Assembly: GCA_963677415.2 (NCBI GenBank)
Contig: CAXXFJ010000017.1
Location: 36,669-100,668, forward strand
Origin: JAQUTK01 sp963677415
GTDB taxonomy: Bacteria > Bacteroidota > Bacteroidia > Bacteroidales > JAQUTK01
Reading direction: 5' to 3'
DNA length: 64,000 nucleotides
Within the stretch, counting starts at the first letter, position 1. Each line of letters starts with the position of its first letter. A program made the translations under genes and the position numbers. The notes under the pieces were generated by a model that was given only the letters and a program-made list of their open reading frames with translations, did not search any database and was not told the origin of the DNA. Shown in pieces: positions 46,764-54,402 of this stretch.

Positions 46764-47707
46764 AAGGGCTTTACCGGAATACATATATCCAGGATAAACT
46801 TGTGTTCGGGATGTTGTGTGTGATCGTTGTAATACAACTCATACGTGCTTCCTTCGCCCGGTTGGTATCCGCTTTCGGTAAACCATATACACATGGTATT
46901 CCAGGCTTTCTCAAACTCTGTTTCACTGATTTCAAAACGTCCTACAGCATACTTTCCTCCGGCAACCGTCATTTTCCCTATTTCACCTTCCACCTTGACT
47001 TCCTGATCCACCATGATACAGGCATCTTGTCTCACATTCTCAATCGCTGTAATCGAAGGATCGTCATGATAGACGGTCAGGTACTTCATCTGCGGATTAT
47101 TCAGATATCCACGGGGCCCTGCCCATTTGCACAGTTTCTCGTACGCATACTTAATTTCATTAAAAGCACCTTTGTGGCGACAATAAATAACCTTCATTTC
47201 AGGCATCTCTTTGATCTCAATCTTTGTGTCCATAATTAGTAATTGTTTTAAGTTGACACTGCAAAGTTGTGCATTATAATCTGGAAGCTCTTGTCTTTTC
47301 TTGCTAAGCAGTTGACCATTCTTGCTATAGTACAAACCGTTCATTGCAAGGATGGCTTTGTCTGCTTTCCGAAAGTCAGAAGCACTCATATTGAAATGTT
47401 TCCGGAAGGTACGGCTAAACAAGGAGAGACTTCCAAAGCCACAATTATATGAAATCTCACTGATGGGTATTTCTTTATATTCCCGGATCTGACCGGCGGC
47501 CTTTTCGATCCTTATCCGTTGGATAAAGAGCGCGGGAGTTTCTCCCGTAATTAGAGAAAAGATGCGGTGAAAATGATAAGGGGAGAAGTTTGCTATCTCT
47601 GCCATATGACTGAGGTTGATTGGTTCACCGATGTGCTCCTCGATGTAATTTGTTACTTTGTTAATCCGGGCGATATATTCGCTTCTGCTTTCTTCTTTGA
47701 GACTCAT
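46760..47707 (-). CDS. AraC-family regulator with GyrI-like domain
   Basis: A 315-aa regulator. Residues 1-115 hold two HTH units of the AraC type (LSHMAEIANFSPYHFHRIFS, ISEISYNCGFGSLSLFSRTF). Residues about 155-315 are a GyrI-like small-molecule binding domain (MPEMKVIYCRHKGAFNEI, ending FILDICIPVKP), as in the Rob/BmrR-like regulators. It probably responds to a hydrophobic or toxic compound. A -7 box at 47733-47740 lies 26 bp upstream. Targets are unknown. Confidence 0.9.
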   Translation of the reverse strand: MSLKEESRSEYIARINKVTNYIEEHIGEPINLSHMAEIANFSPYHFHRIFSLITGETPALFIQRIRIEKAAGQIREYKEIPISEISYNCGFGSLSLFSRTFRKHFNMSASDFRKADKAILAMNGLYYSKNGQLLSKKRQELPDYNAQLCSVNLKQLLIMDTKIEIKEMPEMKVIYCRHKGAFNEIKYAYEKLCKWAGPRGYLNNPQMKYLTVYHDDPSITAIENVRQDACIMVDQEVKVEGEIGKMTVAGGKYAVGRFEISETEFEKAWNTMCIWFTESGYQPGEGSTYELYYNDHTQHPEHKFILDICIPVKPL

Positions 47708-47732
47708 TTCTTTCGTTGATTTGTGTAAAGGA

Positions 47733-47740
47733 CAAAGTTA
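47733..47740 (-). promoter_or_regulatory. Bacteroides -7 box for AraC-family gene
   Basis: CAAAGTTA on the plus strand reads TAACTTTG on the minus strand, a perfect TAnnTTTG, with a 26-bp leader. No clear -33. Confidence 0.5.
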
Positions 47741-47892
47741 GCAGTAAATCCGGTTTTCTGTTTTACTTATCTTGCTCTTTTTTGAAGAGAGACCGGTTAC
47801 TGACTGAGATACGATCCGTTGGTCTTTGCGGGAGTGTTGATAACATGAATTAAGTTAACGTGCCGAAGCAGATACTGTACAAAAGAGACGCA

Positions 47893-47956
47893 AAAAACAT
47901 ACGGTTCGCTTGACAAAATCAACCTGAAGACTTTGTCAAGCGAACCGTATGTTTTT
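47893..47956. terminator. Orphan 25-bp perfect hairpin
   Basis: Arms 47893-47917 and 47932-47956 pair perfectly over 25 bp with a 14-nt loop, with T-runs at either end depending on strand. It lies in the 487-bp gene-free stretch 47708-48194. It is not adjacent to a gene end, since the sugar operon has its own terminator at 48130-48172. It may be a leftover terminator of a lost gene or a mobile palindromic element. Nothing else is recognisable in this stretch besides the sites listed. Confidence 0.5.
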
Positions 47957-48129
47957 CTCCTTTCATACAGAAGAAATTTGCCTTTCATAAGGATGTTTTT
48001 TACATTCTTTCAAGTTGTTGATAATCAACAGACTAAAAGTCTTCTTTTGGGCAAAAAGATTCGAAAATGGACAGATGCCAATATGTGTGTTTCTTTGTTT
48101 TGGAAGAAAGTTAACTTAATAAATATAAC

Positions 48130-48172
48130 AAAAAAACAATGCACCACCTATCCGCTGATAAGTGATGCATTG
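48130..48172 (-). terminator. Terminator of sugar dehydrogenase operon
   Basis: On the minus strand an 11-bp stem (48162-48172 with 48137-48147, one G-U) is followed by seven T residues (plus-strand A-run 48130-48136). It lies 22 bp past the stop codon of the gene at 48195. Confidence 0.8.
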
Positions 48173-48194
48173 CACATATTGGAACTGAAAGATC

Positions 48195-49211
48195 TTACAA
48201 TTCGACCAGGATGCGAAATACCTTCCCGGGGTTGGCTGCCCATTCCTGCATGGCTTCCAACGCATTCTCGGGCTTCACACTGTTGGAGATCAGTTCGTCA
48301 ATCGGACAAGTTCCTTGTTGCAGATAATGGATGACCGCACGAAAGTCGGCAGGCAAGGCATTACGTGAACCGCGGATATCCAATTCTTTCTGAACAAAGT
48401 ACTTGGTCTGGAAAGCTACTTCGCTTTTCGCATAACCAATGCACACCACTCTTCCGGTAAATCCCACCTCATCAATGGCCATAACATACGTTGCCGGACT
48501 ACCGACAGCCTCGATAATGACATCCGGACCAAGGTTGTCCGTCAGTTGTTGCAACCGCTCATGTACATTCTCATTCTTTGAATTGATGGTGTAAGTAGCA
48601 CCTACACGTTTGGCAATTGCCAGTTTCTCATCATCAATATCCACTGCTATCACTGTCGCTCCGCGCAGTGACGCACGGACTATCGCACCCATACCAATCA
48701 TGCCGCAACCTATTACCATTACGATATCAATGTCGGATACTTCTCCGCGAGATACCGCATGAAAGCCGACACTCATCGGTTCGATCAGCGCACAATCTCT
48801 GGGAGTCATATCGGTCGCAGGGATAATCTTTGTCCAGGGCAGAACGGCATATTCACACATCACTCCGTTGCGCTGTACGCCCAACGTCTCATTGTGTTCG
48901 CATGCGTTGACTCTCCCGTTGCGGCAGGAAGCACACTTCCCACAGTTGGTGTACGGATTGAGAGTCACGCTCATGCCCGGAGTAAATCCGGCAGGAACAT
49001 TGGCACCAATCGCTTCGATGACTGCGCCTACCTCATGTCCGGGGATAACGGGCAGTTTGACCATTGGGTTGCGTCCGAGAAATGTGTTTAAGTCCGAACC
49101 GCAGAAACCGACATATTTCATTTTAACGAGTACCTCATCCGGTCCAAATACCGGTTTGGCTATTTCTACGACCTTCATCTCAGAAGGTGCTGTAATTTGA
49201 ACTGCTTTCAT
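48195..49211 (-). CDS. Zinc-dependent alcohol dehydrogenase, LgoD-like
   Basis: A 338-aa medium-chain dehydrogenase from the ATG at 49211; the longer frame begins with TTG. Catalytic zinc residues are C37 and H59-E60, structural zinc cysteines are C90, C93, C96 and C104, and the NAD site is VIGCGMIGMGAI. The block GSRNALPADF resembles the same region of E. coli L-galactonate 5-dehydrogenase (LgoD/YjjN, GSRNATPEDF, from memory). In an operon with a FucP-like permease and an aldo/keto reductase, oxidation of a sugar acid such as L-galactonate is a reasonable proposal; a threonine or sorbitol dehydrogenase-like role cannot be excluded. Confidence 0.82.
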   Translation of the reverse strand: MKAVQITAPSEMKVVEIAKPVFGPDEVLVKMKYVGFCGSDLNTFLGRNPMVKLPVIPGHEVGAVIEAIGANVPAGFTPGMSVTLNPYTNCGKCASCRNGRVNACEHNETLGVQRNGVMCEYAVLPWTKIIPATDMTPRDCALIEPMSVGFHAVSRGEVSDIDIVMVIGCGMIGMGAIVRASLRGATVIAVDIDDEKLAIAKRVGATYTINSKNENVHERLQQLTDNLGPDVIIEAVGSPATYVMAIDEVGFTGRVVCIGYAKSEVAFQTKYFVQKELDIRGSRNALPADFRAVIHYLQQGTCPIDELISNSVKPENALEAMQEWAANPGKVFRILVEL

Positions 49212-49243
49212 CTTATATTCTTTCAATAATTATAGAATTCTGA

Positions 49244-50503
49244 TTAATCAATGATTTTATATCCTTTCCATCCATAATAGCCACAGAATGCAAAGCATAT
49301 CATTGGGATGATATACGCCAGATAATACATCTGTGCGTTTGCATGCATGAAATAGGCTGTTAATTGTGGCAGACAGGCATTGCCAACGATGGCCATAACA
49401 AGAAATGCCGCACCGCTTTTTGTGTTACTCCCCAGATCTTTAAGTGCCAGAGAGAATTGCGTCGGGTACATGATTGACATAAAGAAGGAGATAGCCAGCA
49501 TGGCATACAACCCAATCATTCCTCCGTAACTGATTACGACGCCACACAATATGACATTTACTATCGCATACACTAACAACATGTCCTGCGGACGAAACTT
49601 CACCATCAGCAGCGTCCCGATCCATCGTCCGGAGAGGAAAGCAAGCATATAAAGCCCGAAGAAAGTGGTTGCTGTGCTCTCTTCGATCCCTGCATAGGTA
49701 CAGCAATATACCAGAAACAGACTGTTGATCGCTGTTTGTCCGCCGTTGTAGAAGAACTGGGCGATGACTCCCCAACGTAGATGTGAACGTTTGAGCACTG
49801 AGAAGTTAATCAGTTTCTCACCTTTCGCTTCAACACCTTCCAGATGACTCCCTTCTTTGATTTTAGGAAGTTTGGAGAACACAAACACGACTGCGATAAC
49901 GACCAGTATAAGTGCTAATATCAGATAAGGAAGTTTCATAGCATCCGTCTCCATCTGAATATATCCTTCCCAACCTCCCGGCATGTCTGTCGGAAGAGTC
50001 TCGCGTGTATATTGATTGCCACTTAATACCAGTTTGCTGAGAAACATCGCCGAAATAAAAGCTCCCAATCCGTTAAATGATTGAGCCAGATTGAGTCTTC
50101 GGGGGGCAGTCTCCGGGTCACCCAAGGAGGTGACATACGGATTGGCCGCTGTTTCCAGAAAGCACATTCCTGTGGCAATGATAAAGAAGATACAAAGGTA
50201 TGCCCAGTACTCCTTAAAGATGGCAGCAGGAAAAAACAAAAGACCACCAAAAGCCGCTATCAGCAAACCAAGGATAATACCCGACTTATAGCTGTAGCGT
50301 TTCATAAACATCGCTATCGGAATAGGGAATATGAAATAAGCCAGCCAGTAGGCACTTTCTGTAAAAGAGGCTTCAAAGGTATTCAATTCGCAGGTTTTCA
50401 TCAATTGCCGGATCATTGTGGGCAGCAAGTTACTGCTGATTGCCCACAAAAAGAAAAGGCAGAAAATCAAAGCGAGAGGTAATGCATTACTATTTTTCTT
50501 CAT
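49244..50503 (-). CDS. FucP-like sugar:H+ symporter
   Basis: A 419-aa major facilitator protein of the L-fucose permease group with about 12 membrane helices. ATG 50503 (MKKNSNALPLALIF) is preferred to an upstream TTG-type start because it fits the family N-terminus and avoids overlap with the AKR gene. Marks are FFLWAISSNLLPTMIRQL, ETAANPYVTSLGDPETAPRRLNLAQ and MYPTQFSLALKDLG. It would import L-fucose, L-galactose or a related hexose for the flanking dehydrogenases. Confidence 0.88.
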   Translation of the reverse strand: MKKNSNALPLALIFCLFFLWAISSNLLPTMIRQLMKTCELNTFEASFTESAYWLAYFIFPIPIAMFMKRYSYKSGIILGLLIAAFGGLLFFPAAIFKEYWAYLCIFFIIATGMCFLETAANPYVTSLGDPETAPRRLNLAQSFNGLGAFISAMFLSKLVLSGNQYTRETLPTDMPGGWEGYIQMETDAMKLPYLILALILVVIAVVFVFSKLPKIKEGSHLEGVEAKGEKLINFSVLKRSHLRWGVIAQFFYNGGQTAINSLFLVYCCTYAGIEESTATTFFGLYMLAFLSGRWIGTLLMVKFRPQDMLLVYAIVNVILCGVVISYGGMIGLYAMLAISFFMSIMYPTQFSLALKDLGSNTKSGAAFLVMAIVGNACLPQLTAYFMHANAQMYYLAYIIPMICFAFCGYYGWKGYKIID

Positions 50504-50520
50504 GGTAGATATCATATTTG

Positions 50521-51453
50521 TTAAGAGTTTGACCAACTTACACGTTTCTGATCTCCGATTATATCCTGAACTTCCTCAACCAGGTTCCAGTCGATAGGTT
50601 CTTCAGCGTAACGGATATTCTGAAGCACATTGTCCGGATTGGCCGAACTGAAGAGTGTGGTAGCAATCCGTGGATTACTTATTGAGTATTGTATCGCAAG
50701 TTTTTCTATCGGATAGTTCTTTGCCATACAGTGCTGCACAGCTTTCTGACAAGCTTCTACTAAGGATTTTGGTGCAGGATGCCAAACAGGCACTCCACGT
50801 TGAGAAAGTAAACCCATTGAGAGGGGCGAAGCATTGATAATACCTACATTGTGTTTCTCGAAGAAGTCCAGAAAGTCCACCAGCTTATCATCGTTCAGGC
50901 AGTAATGACAAAAGTTTAGAATACTCTCGACAGTGCCCGGTGCTACATGTTCAATCACCCATTGCAGGTTTTCCAACTGAAGATCAGTAATACCTACATG
51001 CTTGACAACCCCTTTCTTCTTTAGTTCGACTAGAGCGGGAAGTGTTTCTTCCACAATCTGAGTAAGGTCTGCAAATTCAATATCATGCACATTGATCAGA
51101 TCGATGTAGTCGATGTTCAGACGTTCCAGACTTTCATACACACTGTCCGTTACCCGTTTGGCGGAATAGTCCCACATGTTTACGCCATTTTCTCCATAGC
51201 GTCCCACTTTTGTAGATAGATAATAGGTATCTCTCGGGATTATCTTCAGCGCTTTTCCCAAAACGGTTTCTGCTTTGTAGTGACCATAGTACGGAGATAC
51301 ATCGATAAAATTCATTCCGTTTTCTACGGCGACACATGCCGCTTTGATTGCTTCTGCTTCACGGATATCGTGAAATACGCCTCCTAGTGAGGATGCTCCA
51401 AAACTTAGGTTGGAGACTTTCATGCCTGTTTTGCTAATTTCGTAATAATGCAT
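50521..51453 (-). CDS. Aldo/keto reductase, L-fucose/L-galactose dehydrogenase-like
   Basis: A 310-aa AKR with tetrad D51, Y56, K82 and H123 (FIDVSPYYG, STKVG, NVHD). The N-terminal TGMKVSNLSFGASSLGGVF and the LKKKGVVKHVGITDL region match the group that oxidises L-fucose, L-galactose or D-threo-aldoses to lactones. It is the first gene of the three-gene minus-strand operon, 17 bp before the permease. The proposed pathway is uptake, oxidation at C1 by this enzyme, then oxidation of the acid by the zinc dehydrogenase. A lactonase is not seen nearby. Confidence 0.85.
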   Translation of the reverse strand: MHYYEISKTGMKVSNLSFGASSLGGVFHDIREAEAIKAACVAVENGMNFIDVSPYYGHYKAETVLGKALKIIPRDTYYLSTKVGRYGENGVNMWDYSAKRVTDSVYESLERLNIDYIDLINVHDIEFADLTQIVEETLPALVELKKKGVVKHVGITDLQLENLQWVIEHVAPGTVESILNFCHYCLNDDKLVDFLDFFEKHNVGIINASPLSMGLLSQRGVPVWHPAPKSLVEACQKAVQHCMAKNYPIEKLAIQYSISNPRIATTLFSSANPDNVLQNIRYAEEPIDWNLVEEVQDIIGDQKRVSWSNS

Positions 51454-51618
51454 GGCTTGTCAATTAAATTAAGAATTTTGTTTTAAACTATAACGTAATA
51501 CGGATCACTTTTCCGATTACTCACTCTTTCTCATCGTGTAATAGCATATTCAGTGGGCAGATAAGTGCTTTGAATCGTCTTTTCGTATTAGATACTATGA
51601 ATATTGTTATTAACAGGG

Positions 51619-51635
51619 CAAAAGTAATTACTTTT
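51619..51635. promoter_or_regulatory. Palindrome over -7 box in divergent region
   Basis: The minus strand has TACTTTTG (51619-51626), a perfect -7 box for the sugar operon. It overlaps a perfect 16-bp palindrome AAAAGTAATTACTTTT (51620-51635), which places a near -7 (TACTTTTC) on the plus strand towards the GH51 gene. This may be an operator for shared control. The rest of the 345-bp gap 51454-51798 shows no gene and no perfect plus-strand promoter. Confidence 0.4.
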
Positions 51636-51798
51636 CTATGTTTTGCATCTATAAAAACCAATATTTTCAAGCCCTGCGATGTTTTGTTTGTAAAAACTGT
51701 TATTTTTACACCCTTGATTGGAAAAGGCATATACAGAAACTAACACATACAACGGAAAGAAGTCTTCGTCAAACTTTAAAACACAAAATCAATCAAAT

Positions 51799-54402
51799 AT
51801 GATCAGACATAAATTAGCGGCGTTACTCCTGTTGTCAGGAGCCCTGGCCTTCAATAGTGTGGATACTTTTGCAGATGCTCCTGATTCCACCTATCTCTTT
51901 TCCTATGTATCTAACAAGAATGCCGGTCGTAACGGTTTGCATTTTGCCTGGAGTACCGATGGCAACCAATGGAATGAGATCGGTCCGGAATATCGTTTCG
52001 TTGGGTGCGATTATGGTCCTTGGGGCGCGGAGAAGAGGATGCTTGCACCTTATCTGACGAAAACGGCTGATGGATTGTGGCATTGTGTATGGAGTCTGAA
52101 TGAAAAGGAAGGCCGTTTGGCACATGCTGCATCTGCCGATCTGGTCAACTGGAAACGTCAGTCGTATCCAAAGGTGATGGAAGAGGGTAATTGTCTCTAT
52201 CCGGAGATCTCCTACAACCAAACGACGAAAGAGTTTTTGCTCTCTTGGCTGATTGCAACGGCAACGAATGACACGGCAATCTTTAGTACGACAACACGCG
52301 ACTTTATCACCTATACACCCACAAAGAAAGCAACACCCGCAAGCCGGATAAACAATCGCACGTCATTGACATTAGCCGACGGATCAGTGATGGGTGTGGT
52401 GACCAAAGTGGCGAAAAGTGAGGCCGATCGTTTAAAAGACGCGCGTGACCTGAATGAATACCGTCAGCAGAAATACGACGAACGAACAGAGTCGGACGGT
52501 GTTCGCTTTGCCGGTTTGAAACCGGTTGAGGCTACCATTACGGTCGATAAGAATGAGAGTAAGGCTATCAGTGATCTGTTGGTGGGTGTGTTCTTTGAAG
52601 ATATCAACTATTCGGCAGATGGAGGACTCTATGCCGAACTGATTCAGAACCGTGACTTTGAATATGATCTCTCAGATACACAAGGAAGAGATAGGAGCTG
52701 GAACAGTAAAAAAGCATGGAGTCTGAAGGGTGAGAATGCAACTTTTACTATTGATACAGTAGCCCCGATACATCCCAATAATCCACATTATGCCGTACTC
52801 TCGGTGAAGGAGAAGAACGATGCCGGACTGGAAAACAGTGGCTTTGATGGTATCGTGCTTAAGAAAGGGGATAGCTATGATGTTTCTCTCTTTGCACGTC
52901 AGTTGGACGGTAAAAAAGGAAAACTGGTTGTCCGGCTTACCGGAAAGAGTGGCGCGGTTTATGGTGAGAGCCAGCTCTCAACTCTCTCTTCAGACTGGAA
53001 GCAATGCAAAGCTGTTATTAAAGCGAATGCCGATGCTACGGATGCTAGTCTGGTCGTTATCCCGCAAGAAGTGGGTACCGTTGCTCTGGATATGATCTCC
53101 TTGTTTCCACAAAAGACCTTTAAGAACCACCCGAATGGTTTGCGAGCCGATCTGGCAGAGACATTGGCAGCGATGCATCCGCGTTTTGTCCGTTTTCCCG
53201 GAGGTTGCGTGGCACATGGAGGCGGATTGGAAAATATGTATCGCTGGAAGAATACCATTGGTCCGCTGGAAAGCAGAAAGCCACTGCGAAATATATGGAA
53301 TTACCATCAGACTGCCGGGCTGGGCTACTTCGAGTATTTCCAGTTTTGCGAAGACATAGGAGCGCAGCCACTTCCCGTATTAGCGGCAGGCGTGCCTTGT
53401 CAAAATTCCCCCGGAGGTCAGCAAGGAGGTATTCCAATGTGTGACATGGGAGACTATGTACAGGAAGTACTCGATCTTATTGAGTGGGCAAACGGTGATG
53501 TAAAGTCGACGTGGGGAAAGAAACGGGCGGAAGCCGGTCACCCGAAGCCCTTTAACCTGAAATATGTAGGTATCGGCAATGAAGATCTGATCAGTGACGT
53601 CTTTGAAGAACGTTTTGAAATGCTGTTTAAAGCCGTCAAAGAGAAACATCCTGAGATTACTGTAGTCGGCACTGTCGGACCCTTTTATGAAGGGACGGAC
53701 TATGAAGAGGGATGGGACATTGCTTCCCGTTTGGGCGTTCCGATGGTGGATGAACACTATTATGTATCTCCGGGCTGGATGATTTATAACCAGGATTATT
53801 ACGATAAGTATGACCGTTCAAAGTCAAAAGTTTACCTCGGAGAATATGCGGCACACCTACCCGGTCGTCCCAATAATCTGGAGACAGCTTTGGCCGAAGC
53901 ACTTTATCTGACTTCTGTCGAACGTAATGGAGATGTGGTCAACATGGCTTCTTATGCGCCATTACTTGCAAAAGAAGGACATACACAATGGAATCCCGAT
54001 CTGATCTACTTCAACAATTCAGAAGTAAAACCGACTGTCGATTACTATGTACAAATGCTCTACGGACAAAATGCCGGCGATACATATCTGACGAGTCAAA
54101 TCAAACTGTCCAATAACAAGGAACAGGTGAAGAATCGCATTGCTGTTTCTGTAGTACAAGACAGTAAGAGCGGGGATATCATCGTCAAACTGGTCAATAT
54201 GCTTCCTGTCTCTGTGAAGTCAACGCTGAATCTGGAAGGATTGGTTTCAGAAAGTTCAAAGACCATCAAGACGATTCTGACCGGTAGCCCTACGGATAAG
54301 AAGTTAGTGCCTCAGACATCCGAGATAAAGATTACCCCGAACTTTGACTATGAGATGCCGGGCTATTCGTTTACGGTGTTTAGAATATCCAATAAACTAT
54401 GA
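51799..54402 (+). CDS. GH51 alpha-L-arabinofuranosidase with GH43-like N-terminal part
   Basis: An 867-aa secreted enzyme from ATG 51799 (MIRHKLAALLLLSGALAF signal); an upstream TTG at 51718 would add an unlikely 27 residues. Residues about 25-215 look like part of a five-bladed glycosidase propeller (LHFAWSTDGNQWNEIG, YPEISYNQTTKEFLLSW). The rest is GH51: FEDINYSADGGLYAELIQNR, FVRFPGGCVAHG, acid/base E595 in VGIGNED, and nucleophile E682 in YLGEYAAH. It would release L-arabinose from arabinan or arabinogalactan side chains. It overlaps the GH78 gene by ATGA. Its last coding stretch is imperfectly repeated after the GH78 gene. Confidence 0.9.
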   Translation: MIRHKLAALLLLSGALAFNSVDTFADAPDSTYLFSYVSNKNAGRNGLHFAWSTDGNQWNEIGPEYRFVGCDYGPWGAEKRMLAPYLTKTADGLWHCVWSLNEKEGRLAHAASADLVNWKRQSYPKVMEEGNCLYPEISYNQTTKEFLLSWLIATATNDTAIFSTTTRDFITYTPTKKATPASRINNRTSLTLADGSVMGVVTKVAKSEADRLKDARDLNEYRQQKYDERTESDGVRFAGLKPVEATITVDKNESKAISDLLVGVFFEDINYSADGGLYAELIQNRDFEYDLSDTQGRDRSWNSKKAWSLKGENATFTIDTVAPIHPNNPHYAVLSVKEKNDAGLENSGFDGIVLKKGDSYDVSLFARQLDGKKGKLVVRLTGKSGAVYGESQLSTLSSDWKQCKAVIKANADATDASLVVIPQEVGTVALDMISLFPQKTFKNHPNGLRADLAETLAAMHPRFVRFPGGCVAHGGGLENMYRWKNTIGPLESRKPLRNIWNYHQTAGLGYFEYFQFCEDIGAQPLPVLAAGVPCQNSPGGQQGGIPMCDMGDYVQEVLDLIEWANGDVKSTWGKKRAEAGHPKPFNLKYVGIGNEDLISDVFEERFEMLFKAVKEKHPEITVVGTVGPFYEGTDYEEGWDIASRLGVPMVDEHYYVSPGWMIYNQDYYDKYDRSKSKVYLGEYAAHLPGRPNNLETALAEALYLTSVERNGDVVNMASYAPLLAKEGHTQWNPDLIYFNNSEVKPTVDYYVQMLYGQNAGDTYLTSQIKLSNNKEQVKNRIAVSVVQDSKSGDIIVKLVNMLPVSVKSTLNLEGLVSESSKTIKTILTGSPTDKKLVPQTSEIKITPNFDYEMPGYSFTVFRISNKL
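54292..54358 (+). repeat. 67-bp repeat, copy 1 (inside GH51 3' end)
   Basis: This stretch of the GH51 gene, encoding the TDKKLVPQTSEIKITPNF region, recurs at 57264-57330 with 62 of 67 bases identical by hand alignment. The two copies bracket the end of GH51 and the whole GH78 gene. Confidence 0.88.

Noticed and set aside
46706..47239. 177-codon plus-strand frame opposite the AraC-family gene
   Set aside because: Begins in the terminator palindrome and mirrors a well-supported regulator gene.
47933..48334. 133-codon plus-strand frame in the gap before the sugar operon
   Set aside because: Crosses a hairpin, a terminator and the end of the dehydrogenase gene; composition not protein-like.
51718..51798. 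TTG start extending the GH51 protein by 27 residues
   Set aside because: The extension is polar and would bury the signal peptide; ATG 51799 begins a standard signal.
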